Shown here piece by piece: positions 8,448 through 15,732 of a stretch of 64,000 nucleotides of DNA. The position numbers and the translations under genes are program-made. The stretch is from Sanguibacter antarcticus (GTDB lineage Bacteria; Actinomycetota; Actinomycetes; Actinomycetales; Cellulomonadaceae). The stretch lies in NCBI RefSeq assembly GCF_002564005.1, contig NZ_PDJG01000001.1, positions 1,178,001 to 1,242,000 of the forward strand, read 5' to 3'. How positions within the stretch are numbered: position 1 is the first letter of the stretch; each line of letters opens with the position of its first letter. The notes below the pieces were generated by a model. That model was not told the DNA's origin. It searched no databases and saw only the letters and a list, made by a program, of their open reading frames with translations.

Positions 8448-10963
8448 CAGGCCACGGGTGGTTCCTCGACCGGGATGCTCCCCTGCTCGACGCCCCGCGC
8501 GCTGGCGCCGATCGTCTCGCTGAGCACGGGCAGCGCGAGAGCGAGCCGGAGCACCGTGCGCGCGGTGCGCTGGATCTCGCCGAGCGTGATGCCGTCCGGG
8601 CGGGCGAGCGAGTCGAGGAGGGAGGTCGTGGCGGCGGGGTCGAAGGTGCCGGTGGCGTGGTCGACCCAGCCGCCGGGCATGAAGACGTCGACCTGTGCGC
8701 GGACCCGGTAGGCGTCGTCGGTCACGGCCGTGAAGTCTGGGTCAGCGGCGCGCTGCATCCACCAGTCGGTGATGACGGTGCCCTCGAATCCCCACTCGTC
8801 GCGCAGGATCGTCGTGCACAGCTCGTCGTTGTAGTGCGACCACACGCCGTTGATCTTGTTGTACGACGTCATGAGCGTGTGCGGGCGCGCCTGCGTGAGG
8901 CAGATCTGGAACCCGCGCAGGTAGATCTCGCGCAGCGCCCGCTCGGAGACCCGCGAGTCGTTGAGGTTGCGGTTGGTCTCTTGGTTGTTGCACGCGAAGT
9001 GCTTGGGGCACGCAGCGACGCCCGCCTCCTGGACCCCTGCCACGACGGCGGCCGCGATGAGACCGGTGACGAGCGGGTCTTCGGAGAAGTACTCGAAGTT
9101 GCGACCGCACAGCGGGTCACGGTGGATGTTCATGCCTGGGCTGAGGAGCACGTGGGTGCCCTTGCGCACCATCTCTGCACCGTGGGTGGCCGCGAGCCGT
9201 CGCACGAGCGGGGCGTCCCACGTCGAGGCGAGCGCGGCACCGCACGGCAGGAGGGACGCGTAGGCGGCGATCCGGATGCCCGACGGGCCGTCCGTCGTCG
9301 TCACAGCAGGCACTCCGTGCGCGCGCAGCGACTCGGTGATCCCACCGAAGACGCCGGCGTTGCCGGGCGCCCCGAGCGGGCTGTCCATGACGATGTCGCC
9401 GCGGGTGAGCGCGTCGAGGTCGGCGAGCGAGAGCTGCGCGACGAGCTCGTCGAGCGTCGCGTCACCTCGGGCGACGTCGCCGAGCGTGATGCCACGGTCG
9501 AGGGTCGGCTCGACCGCGGGCACCTGGCGCGCCAAGACCCGCTCACGGCGCGAGACCTCCCGCGACGGGACGGCCTCCCACCCGACGACGGGGCGTCCGG
9601 CGTCGTCACGGGTGAGCGTCATCCGCTGGAACTGGTCCTGCGCGGTGGGCGCGCACGCCTCGGTCAGCTGCTCGACGACGCGGAGCTCGTCCACGGTGAA
9701 CGTCGCGACCTGGGTCGCGGAGCGGACGTCGGTCCCGGCGAAGACGGTGTAGGTCCCCGTCTCGAGGACGTAGGCGGACCGGTGGCCGGTCACCCCGGAG
9801 TCGTCATAGGAGGCGAGGGAGGTGATCGGGACGGTCAGGCACAGCTCGTCGCTCTCCCCCGGTGCGAGCCGGCGGGACTTCGCGAAGGCCGCGAGCGCCC
9901 GGGCCGGCTTGCCGAGCAGCCCGTCCGGCGCCTGGACATAGACCTGGACGATCTCGGCCCCGGGGTGCTCGATGCCGGTGTTGGCGACGTGGGCGGTGAC
10001 GGTGATCTCGTCGCTGCTGACGTCGGCGGTGGCGGTGAGGTCGAGCGTCGTGTAGCCGAGGCCGAACCCGAAGGGGAAGAGCACGGCGTGGGGGGCGAAG
10101 GTCTCGAAGTACCGGTAGCCGACGTAGATGTCTTCGGCGTAGTCGTTGTGCTCGAGCCCACCGAAGTTCGGTGCGCTCGGGTAGTCGGCGTAGTGGCGTG
10201 CGATGGTGTCGGTGAGCCGCCCGCCGGGCACCCGGACGCCGGTGAGCACGTCGGCGATCGCCCGCGCGCCTTCCATGCCGCCCTGCCAGGCGTAGAGCAC
10301 GGCGGAGATCTTCTCGCCGTACTCTTCGAGCCAGGCGAGGTCGATGACGTTGCCGCAGTCGAGCACCACGACGGTGTGCGTGAACTCTGCGGTGATCGTG
10401 TCGAGCAGCTCGCGCTCGGCGTCGGTGAGGTAGTAGCTGCCCTTGGTCAGGGTGTTCTCGCGTGCCTCGCCGGCTGCGCGGCCGATGACGACGACGGCGG
10501 CGTCTGCTCGGGTCGCGGCGGCGGCGACGGCCGCGCGCTCGAGGGGCATCTCCTCGAAGAAGCGTGGCCAGTTCGCCCAGGTGCCTTCGTCGGGCGGGTT
10601 CTGCTCGCTCCAGCGGGTGTAGGTCTCGGCCAGCTCCGTGTCGACGGTGACGCGGCCGACGTCGCGCAGCGCGTCGAGGAGGTTCCAGGAGTAGGGGGCG
10701 TTGACGTCCCCGCCGGAGCCGTAGCCGACGGCGAAGTAGTCGATCTGCACGCGTCCGAAGAGGGCGACGCGCGAGCCGTCGCGCAGCGGGAGCGTCCCGT
10801 CGTTGCGGAGCAGGACTGCTCCGTCGGCGGCGGACTCCCGGCACAGCGCGGCCAGCTCCGGGTCGACGAAGGTGTCGGTGTCGACCAGCGTCGTGGACGC
10901 TTGCGCGAGCTCGTGCTCCCCTGCCGAGAGCGGTGGGGTGGGGCTGTCCGGCAGCGAGGTCAT
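8447..10963 (-). CDS. Beta-glucosidase-type glycoside hydrolase family 3, permuted domain order
   Basis: This 838-residue cytosolic enzyme releases beta-linked sugars from oligosaccharides. The domain order is reversed. The alpha/beta sandwich (VALFGR near residue 70, then AAVVVIGR) and the fibronectin-like domain (VQVYVQAPDG) come first. The catalytic TIM barrel comes last, with PAVTTTDGPSGIR, VLLSPGMNIHRDPLCGRNFEYFSEDP, CPKHFACNNQE and EGTVITDWW. The Asp of ITDWW is the nucleophile. A subgroup of GH3 has this permuted layout. The ATG at MTSLPDSP follows GGAG; upstream sequence in frame lacks conservation. There is no signal peptide, so substrates must be imported. Confidence 0.88.
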   Translation of the reverse strand: MTSLPDSPTPPLSAGEHELAQASTTLVDTDTFVDPELAALCRESAADGAVLLRNDGTLPLRDGSRVALFGRVQIDYFAVGYGSGGDVNAPYSWNLLDALRDVGRVTVDTELAETYTRWSEQNPPDEGTWANWPRFFEEMPLERAAVAAAATRADAAVVVIGRAAGEARENTLTKGSYYLTDAERELLDTITAEFTHTVVVLDCGNVIDLAWLEEYGEKISAVLYAWQGGMEGARAIADVLTGVRVPGGRLTDTIARHYADYPSAPNFGGLEHNDYAEDIYVGYRYFETFAPHAVLFPFGFGLGYTTLDLTATADVSSDEITVTAHVANTGIEHPGAEIVQVYVQAPDGLLGKPARALAAFAKSRRLAPGESDELCLTVPITSLASYDDSGVTGHRSAYVLETGTYTVFAGTDVRSATQVATFTVDELRVVEQLTEACAPTAQDQFQRMTLTRDDAGRPVVGWEAVPSREVSRRERVLARQVPAVEPTLDRGITLGDVARGDATLDELVAQLSLADLDALTRGDIVMDSPLGAPGNAGVFGGITESLRAHGVPAVTTTDGPSGIRIAAYASLLPCGAALASTWDAPLVRRLAATHGAEMVRKGTHVLLSPGMNIHRDPLCGRNFEYFSEDPLVTGLIAAAVVAGVQEAGVAACPKHFACNNQETNRNLNDSRVSERALREIYLRGFQICLTQARPHTLMTSYNKINGVWSHYNDELCTTILRDEWGFEGTVITDWWMQRAADPDFTAVTDDAYRVRAQVDVFMPGGWVDHATGTFDPAATTSLLDSLARPDGITLGEIQRTARTVLRLALALPVLSETIGASARGVEQGSIPVEEPPVA

Positions 10964-11132
10964 CAGGGCGTTCTCCAAGGTTGTCGAGTCGTCACGGTGC
11001 TGGCACGGAGGTGTCGTCACCGGATCGGGCATCGCCTGAACGATACCGAACGGTGCGGGCTCGGCTGCACCCGTGACGGTGCGACCGGGAGCTGCACGCG
11101 TGGGTCGGGCGGGGCAGCACTCGTGCAGAGGG

Positions 11133-11163
11133 TTGACAGTCTGGATACCCCTGGGGGTATCGT
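11133..11163 (+). promoter_or_regulatory. Promoter with CsoR/CstR-like operator of the sulfide operon
   Basis: A consensus -35 box TTGACA (11133-11138) is followed 19 bp later by TATCGT (11158-11163). Between and over them lies GATACCCC-TG-GGGGTATC (11144-11161), a dyad with perfect 8-bp arms. It matches the type of operator used by CsoR/CstR repressors, which respond to copper or to persulfides. The genes behind it handle sulfane sulfur, so a CstR-type role is the better reading. No regulator gene of this family is in the window. Confidence 0.75.
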
Positions 11164-11171
11164 AGGGACAT

Positions 11172-11193
11172 GCTCCTCGGGGTATCCAGGAGC
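11172..11193 (+). promoter_or_regulatory. Leader hairpin with a second operator half-site
   Basis: GCTCCT and AGGAGC form a 6-bp stem around a loop that contains GGGGTATCC, a repeat of the operator half-site just upstream. It lies in the presumed leader, 29 bp before the first small gene. It could extend repressor binding or fold in the mRNA. Confidence 0.4.
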
Positions 11194-11221
11194 CCGTCCG
11201 ACAGATTCGAGGGACAACACG

Positions 11222-11407
11222 ATGTGCCGAGCAGTGACGTGCCGAGTGTGCGAGAAGACGACCTGGGCAGGCTGCGGCCAGCACATCCAGGACGTGAAGC
11301 GAACCGTCCCAGCATCGAGCTGGTGCAACGGAAAGCACACGCCAGCCCAGATCGAGGCCGCCAAGGCCAACCGCGGCGGATTCTTCGCCCGCCTGTTCAA
11401 CCGCTAG
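11222..11407 (+). CDS. Small Cys-rich protein of the sulfide operon (61 residues)
   Basis: The start ATG follows GAGGGA and the frame gives 61 residues. The N-terminal half has five cysteines, in MCRAVTC, CEKTTWAGCGQH and SSWC, and the C-terminus is basic and ends in GGFFARLFNR. The Cys and His spacing suggests a small metal- or thiol-binding knuckle. I recall similar short proteins in other Actinobacteria but cannot name a function. It is the first gene after the CsoR/CstR-like promoter and 38 bp before the persulfide dioxygenase gene, so it is probably co-expressed and may act as a sulfur carrier, zinc-binding protein or regulator partner. Confidence 0.7.
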   Translation: MCRAVTCRVCEKTTWAGCGQHIQDVKRTVPASSWCNGKHTPAQIEAAKANRGGFFARLFNR

Positions 11408-11445
11408 GACTCAACCGCCAGGACGTTCGAGAGGAAGAAAAGACC

Positions 11446-12858
11446 ATGCTGCTAGAGCGCATCTACGACGAGGACCTCGCACAGGCGAGCTACCTCATCG
11501 GCTGCCAGGCGAAGGGTGAGGCGATCGTCGTCGACCCGCGCCGTGACCTCGACGTGTATCTCGATCTGGCCGCGAAGAACAACATGACGATCACGTCGGT
11601 CACCGAGACGCACATCCACGCGGACTACCTCTCGGGCACCCGCGAGCTCGCCGCACGCACCGGCGCCACGATCTACGTGTCCGACGAGGGCGGCCCCGAC
11701 TGGACCTACGGCAGCGCGTTCGACGACGCCGTGCGCATGAAGGACGACCACGAGATCACGCTCGGCAACATCACCGTGCGCGCCGTCCACACGCCGGGCC
11801 ACACACCCGAGCACATGTCGCTCCTCGTCACCGACGGCGCACAGGCCGACGCCCCCGGGTTCATGCTCACGGGCGACTTCGTGTTCGTCGGCGACCTCGG
11901 CCGCCCCGACCTCCTCGACGAGGCAGCGGGCGGCGTCGACACCCGCTTCGCCGGCGCCAAGGACCTCTTCGCGAGCCTGCGAGACCGGTTCCTTCCCCTC
12001 CCCGACTACGTCCAGGTGCTCCCGACCCACGGCTCGGGCAGCGCGTGCGGCAAGGCTCTGGGATCGATCCCGAGCACGACCGTCGGCTACGAGCGGGCCT
12101 TCGCCTGGTGGAGCACGTACCTCGAGAACGACGACGAGCAGGGCTTCATCGACGAGCTGCTCGACGGTCAGCCCGACGCGCACGCGTACTTCGCTCGCAT
12201 GAAGGTGCAGAACAAGGTCGGCCCGGCCGTCATGGGCACGTTGCCCGACCTCGTCGAGTACTCCGCGGAACAGCTGACCGCCTCGCTCGAGGCCGACGAC
12301 GTCATCTTCGTCGACACGCGCGACAACGTCGCCGTGCACCAGGGCACCGTCGACCGCTCCCTCAACATCCCTGGCGTCGCCAAGGCCGCCAGCTATGGCG
12401 CGTGGGTCGTCGATCCCGAGGTGGAGCACCGACCGCTCGTCGTCCTGGCGAAGGACGCCCAGGAAGCCGAGACCCTGCGCGACCACCTCGTCCGCGTCGG
12501 TATCGACACCGTAGCGGGCTACACGACCTCGCTCGACACCCTCGACCTCGTCAAGCCGCTGCTCGTGACACCGGACGACCTCGCCACGCTCCCCCACGCG
12601 CTCCTGCTCGACGTGCGCAACAAGACCGAGTACGCGGCAGGTCACCTTCCCGGCGCACAGCAGCTGAGCGGTGGGCGTGTCATGTGGCACCTCGACGAGC
12701 TGCCCGACGAGGGCACGATCGTCACCTACTGCCAGAGCGGCGTCCGCAACAGCGTCGCCGCGAGCGCCCTGCGCCGGATCGGTTATGACGTCGCCGAGCT
12801 CGAGGGCTCCTACCTGGGCTGGTCGGCGATCCCCGGCAACGTCCCGGTGACGTCCTAG
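11446..12858 (+). CDS. CstB-like persulfide dioxygenase-rhodanese fusion
   Basis: This 470-residue fusion consumes sulfane sulfur in the cytosol. Residues 1-250 are an ETHE1-type metallo-beta-lactamase fold, with ETHIHADYLSG, HTPGHTPEH and TGDFVFVGDLGRPDLL binding a non-heme iron that oxidises persulfides to sulfite. Two rhodanese domains follow. The first, from about residue 265, reads VVLAKDAQEAE at the catalytic loop and lacks Cys, so it is inactive. The second reads VTYCQSGVRNS and keeps the sulfur-carrying Cys. This dioxygenase, pseudo-rhodanese, rhodanese order is that of Staphylococcus aureus CstB. The ATG follows GAGGAAG. It heads the main part of a sulfide detoxification operon. Confidence 0.88.
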   Translation: MLLERIYDEDLAQASYLIGCQAKGEAIVVDPRRDLDVYLDLAAKNNMTITSVTETHIHADYLSGTRELAARTGATIYVSDEGGPDWTYGSAFDDAVRMKDDHEITLGNITVRAVHTPGHTPEHMSLLVTDGAQADAPGFMLTGDFVFVGDLGRPDLLDEAAGGVDTRFAGAKDLFASLRDRFLPLPDYVQVLPTHGSGSACGKALGSIPSTTVGYERAFAWWSTYLENDDEQGFIDELLDGQPDAHAYFARMKVQNKVGPAVMGTLPDLVEYSAEQLTASLEADDVIFVDTRDNVAVHQGTVDRSLNIPGVAKAASYGAWVVDPEVEHRPLVVLAKDAQEAETLRDHLVRVGIDTVAGYTTSLDTLDLVKPLLVTPDDLATLPHALLLDVRNKTEYAAGHLPGAQQLSGGRVMWHLDELPDEGTIVTYCQSGVRNSVAASALRRIGYDVAELEGSYLGWSAIPGNVPVTS

Positions 12859-12911
12859 TCCCTGAGCGTCCTCTGCTCGTCCCGTGCTCGAACCTTTCCG
12901 AGAGTCAGGTC

Positions 12912-13694
12912 ATGGAACCCACCATCATCATCGTGCTCGTGCTCGCGGTGCTCGTCGGAGTCTCGCTCGGGCTGCTGGGCGGCGGCGGGTCGATCCTCAC
13001 GGTCCCGATCCTCACGTACGTCCTGGGCATGGACCCGCAAGAGGCGATCGCTGCGTCGCTCTTCATCGTCGGTACGACGAGCGCGGTGAGCGTCATCTCG
13101 CACGGGCGTGCTGGTCGTGTCCGCTGGAAGATGGGCCTGATCTTCGGCACGGCCGGCATGACGGGTGCGTTCACCGGTGGTCTCGTCGGCGGGTACATCC
13201 CGGGCACGGTCCTCATGCTGCTGTTCGCGATCATGATGGTCGCCACGGCCACCGCCATGATCCGGGGCCGCAAGCGCGCTGACGACTCCGAGGAACCGAA
13301 AGAGCTGCCGCTCGCCCGGATCATCCTGGACGGGTTCCTCGTCGGGATCGCGACGGGTCTCGTGGGTGCGGGCGGCGGGTTCCTCGTCGTGCCTGCGCTG
13401 ACGTTGCTCGGTGGGCTGCCGGTCGCGATCGCGATCGGGACGTCGCTCCTCATCATCGCCATGAAGTCCTATGCAGGCCTGGCCGGGTACCTCTTCACGG
13501 TGCAGATCCAGTGGCCGATCGTGCTGGCGTTCACGGCGGTCGCGATCGGTGGGTCGTTCATCGGGACGGCCCTTGCCGGGAAGATCCCGGAGAAGACCTT
13601 GCGCAAGGGCTTCGGGGTGTTCGTGCTCGTCATGGGCATGATCGTGCTGGCGCAGGAGATCCCTGACGCGTTCGCGCTCCTGACGGACGCATGA
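12912..13694 (+). CDS. TauE/SafE-family membrane permease
   Basis: This 260-residue integral membrane protein has about eight hydrophobic segments in two repeats. The repeats start with GLLGGGGSILTVPIL and TGLVGAGGGFLVVPAL, the glycine-rich motifs of the TauE/SafE (DUF81) family. Members export or import sulfur-containing organic anions, sulfite or related compounds. In cst-type operons a TauE protein is thought to remove sulfite made by the persulfide dioxygenase, which is the likely role here. The stop overlaps the next start as ATGA, so translation is coupled to the DUF4395 gene. Confidence 0.85.
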   Translation: MEPTIIIVLVLAVLVGVSLGLLGGGGSILTVPILTYVLGMDPQEAIAASLFIVGTTSAVSVISHGRAGRVRWKMGLIFGTAGMTGAFTGGLVGGYIPGTVLMLLFAIMMVATATAMIRGRKRADDSEEPKELPLARIILDGFLVGIATGLVGAGGGFLVVPALTLLGGLPVAIAIGTSLLIIAMKSYAGLAGYLFTVQIQWPIVLAFTAVAIGGSFIGTALAGKIPEKTLRKGFGVFVLVMGMIVLAQEIPDAFALLTDA

Positions 13695-14200
13695 CGGCGC
13701 CGCTCATCGGCACGAGGGTGCCTGGTTTCGACGTGCCGGTGATCGACGAGCGCGCTGTCCGCGCGGCGGCAGGGATCCTCTTCCTCGCGGGAGCGGTCGC
13801 GTTCGGTATGGCTGCGGCGTCAGGGTCAACGCGGCCGCTGCAGCCGTTCGGTATGTTCTTCATGCTCGACATGATGCTCCGGATCACGATGGGCGACCGG
13901 TGGTCCCCCGCCTTGCTGGTGGGGCGCCTGATCGTTCGCCGTCAGGCTCCTGAGTGGGTCGGTGCGCCGCAGAAGGAGTTCGCGTGGTGGCTCAGCTTCG
14001 GCCTCGCGGCTGTCTCGTGCGCGAGCATGGGCTTCTTGCCGGTGCCGTTCTCGTTGACGCTCGCCCTGTGCGGCGTGTGCTTGTCCATGCTGTTCGTCGA
14101 GACGGCGTTCGGCATCTGCGTCGGGTGCGCCCTGCAGCGTGTGCTCACCCGCACCCCGCCGCAGTACTGCCCCGGTGACACCTGCTCTGTTCCTACCTGA
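13691..14200 (+). CDS. DUF4395 family membrane protein
   Basis: The protein has 169 residues with about four hydrophobic segments and the DUF4395 layout. IDERAVRAAAGILFL begins the first segment and FVETAFGICVGC is the conserved Cys pair near the C-terminus. Further cysteines lie in SCASMGF, in LCGVC and near the end. DUF4395 genes commonly neighbour rhodanese and thioredoxin-like genes, and a role in moving reduced sulfur or electrons across the membrane has been suggested but not shown. It is coupled to tauE upstream and followed 22 bp later by the rhodanese lipoprotein gene. Confidence 0.8.
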   Translation: MTAPLIGTRVPGFDVPVIDERAVRAAAGILFLAGAVAFGMAAASGSTRPLQPFGMFFMLDMMLRITMGDRWSPALLVGRLIVRRQAPEWVGAPQKEFAWWLSFGLAAVSCASMGFLPVPFSLTLALCGVCLSMLFVETAFGICVGCALQRVLTRTPPQYCPGDTCSVPT

Positions 14201-14222
14201 GACCTAGAACCTTGGAGAACCC

Positions 14223-14579
14223 ATGTTCCGCACCATGTCCGCTGTCGGCGCCCTCGCCCTTGCACTCACGCTGTCGAGCTGTGCTGATGCTGAGCAGGTA
14301 ACCGTGCCTGACGACGCGATCATCATCGACGTCCGCACCCCGGCCGAGTATGCGGAAGGTCACCTCGAGGGTGCGCAGCTGCTCGACCTCACGGGTGGGG
14401 AGCTTGCTGCGGCGATCCCGACCTTGGACCAGGACGCGGAGTACTTCGTCTACTGCAAGTCGGGCAACCGGTCTGGCCAGGCGACCCAGCTCATGACGGA
14501 CGCCGGCATCACGGACATCACCGACCTGGGCTCGATGACGGACGCCGCGGAGGCGACGCAGATCGACGTCGTGCGCTGA
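14223..14579 (+). CDS. Rhodanese-domain lipoprotein
   Basis: This 118-residue protein has a lipoprotein signal peptide. The hydrophobic stretch ends in LTLSSC, so the mature protein would be anchored outside the membrane by Cys at about residue 20. The rest is a single rhodanese domain: IIIDVRTPAEYAEGHLEGA, then the active loop VYCKSGNRSGQA with the catalytic Cys. It would transfer sulfane sulfur or hold it at the cell surface. The ATG follows CTTGGAGAA. It is the last gene of the sulfide operon, and its stop codon lies inside the terminator stem. Confidence 0.87.
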   Translation: MFRTMSAVGALALALTLSSCADAEQVTVPDDAIIIDVRTPAEYAEGHLEGAQLLDLTGGELAAAIPTLDQDAEYFVYCKSGNRSGQATQLMTDAGITDITDLGSMTDAAEATQIDVVR

Positions 14580-14608
14580 CTGCCCACGGGTGCACGTGGG
14601 CAGTCAGC
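14575..14608 (+). terminator. Terminator of the sulfide operon
   Basis: GCTGACTGCCCACG and CGTGGGCAGTCAGC form a perfect 14-bp stem with the six-base loop GGTGCA. The rhodanese stop codon TGA is part of the left arm. There is no T-run, as is common in high-GC Actinobacteria. It may also serve the convergent chitinase gene. Confidence 0.8.
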
Positions 14609-14634
14609 GGCAGACATGCTGGCGTGAGGGGTGC

Positions 14635-15600
14635 TCAGCAGCTGAGGTTGGAGCCCGTCGTCGTGCCGAGGATCTGCACGAAGCTCTCGAACGCGGAGAT
14701 GCGACTCTGCACCTGTGTGGGGTTGTTGCCGTTGCACTCGAGCGAACCGTTGATGGTGCGGATGGTCTCGCCGAAGCCGCTGCCGTTGACGATCGCATCG
14801 TGGCTGGTCATGGTGCCTGCGCCGGTCTGCGTGTTCCAGTACCAGAGGCCGGTCTTCCAGGCGACGGCCGGGTCCGTCTCGACGAGGGACGGGTTGTTGA
14901 GCAGGTCGATGCCGAGGGCGTCGCCGGCGGCCTTGTAGTTGAAGTTCCAGGAGAGCTGGATGGGTCCGCGTCCGTAGTAGGCCGACTGCCCGGCCGGGCA
15001 CCCGTAGGACTGCGACCAGTCGCAGTAGTGCGAGTAGTTGGCCGTGTTGATCTCCTTGACGTAGACCAGCCCGCCGGTCTCGTGGTTGACGTTCGCGAGG
15101 AAGGCAGCCGCTTCACGCTTCGCGATCTCGGTTCCACCGGCCTGGGCGAACTCCGGGTAGGCGTCGAGCGCGGCGACGAGGCCCGCGTAGGTGTAGAACG
15201 AGCTCCGGTTCGGGAACATCTGGTTGAACTGGGCCTCGCTCACGATGAAGTCGCCAGGGACGCTCGGGGTCTCAGGCGTCTCGGTCGGGGTCGTGGTCGG
15301 CGTCGGGGTCGGCGTCGTCGATCCTCCGCAGGTGCCTTCGGAGCGCCAGACACCCCACTCCCCTGTGGTTCCGGGCGTCTCTTGTGTCGTCCACCAGCCG
15401 GCCTTCCAGTTGGAGCCGCCGTAGGACACGATCGCACCGTTGGTGTAGATGGTCGATGCGCTCCACGGGGCGGCGCAGGTGACCGCCGCAGCAGCACGTG
15501 AGGCGGGCCCGGCGACGACCCAGGCAACGCTGGTGGTCAGGAGCAGGGCGAGGATCGCCAGCAGCGTTGCTGGCCGGCGAAGCGTTGACGTTCCGAACAT
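14635..15600 (-). CDS. Secreted chitinase, glycoside hydrolase family 19, with chitin-binding domain
   Basis: The protein has 321 residues. A signal peptide ends near the Ala-rich stretch SRAAAAV. A small carbohydrate-binding module follows at about residues 41-92, with the aromatic pattern WSASTIYTNGAIVSYGGSNW and WKAGWW. A Thr/Pro linker of repeated T-P units follows. The GH19 domain runs from about 116: NVNHETGG carries a catalytic Glu, and YYGRGPIQLSWNFNY is the family hallmark. It cleaves chitin chains outside the cell by inversion. GH19 chitinases of this size are common in Actinobacteria. It is a single gene with a candidate promoter just upstream. Confidence 0.92.
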   Translation of the reverse strand: MFGTSTLRRPATLLAILALLLTTSVAWVVAGPASRAAAAVTCAAPWSASTIYTNGAIVSYGGSNWKAGWWTTQETPGTTGEWGVWRSEGTCGGSTTPTPTPTTTPTETPETPSVPGDFIVSEAQFNQMFPNRSSFYTYAGLVAALDAYPEFAQAGGTEIAKREAAAFLANVNHETGGLVYVKEINTANYSHYCDWSQSYGCPAGQSAYYGRGPIQLSWNFNYKAAGDALGIDLLNNPSLVETDPAVAWKTGLWYWNTQTGAGTMTSHDAIVNGSGFGETIRTINGSLECNGNNPTQVQSRISAFESFVQILGTTTGSNLSC

Positions 15601-15635
15601 GAAGAGCCTTTCGTCTGTTTTGCGATGACTCTGAC

Positions 15636-15665
15636 CATTAAGCCGACCGGGTGATGACTGGTCAA
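15636..15665 (-). promoter_or_regulatory. Candidate promoter of the chitinase gene
   Basis: Read on the minus strand, TTGACC and TTAATG are separated by 18 bp, 36 bp before the chitinase start. The heptamer GATGACT occurs twice nearby (15624-15630 and 15652-15658), which could be a direct-repeat binding site. This is pattern evidence only. Confidence 0.4.
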
Positions 15666-15732
15666 CCTACGTACGGGGTTCCACGTATCTACGAGAGCGC
15701 CGCCCTGCGACACCGATCGTCGTGGAGGCGCG

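Noticed and set aside
11133..11163. Copper-responsive CsoR operator
   Set aside because: The site fits both CsoR and CstR types, but no copper ATPase or copper chaperone gene follows; the downstream genes are for sulfur, so a copper role is less likely.
8657..11407. Very long forward open frame antisense to the beta-glucosidase gene
   Set aside because: The composition is Arg/Glu/Gly/Val-rich without any domain, typical of an antisense shadow. Only its last 61 codons, from ATG 11222, are a real small gene.
15255..15330. Short tandem repeat in the chitinase gene
   Set aside because: It encodes the Thr/Pro linker between the binding and catalytic domains, which is repetitive by composition in secreted polysaccharide-degrading enzymes.
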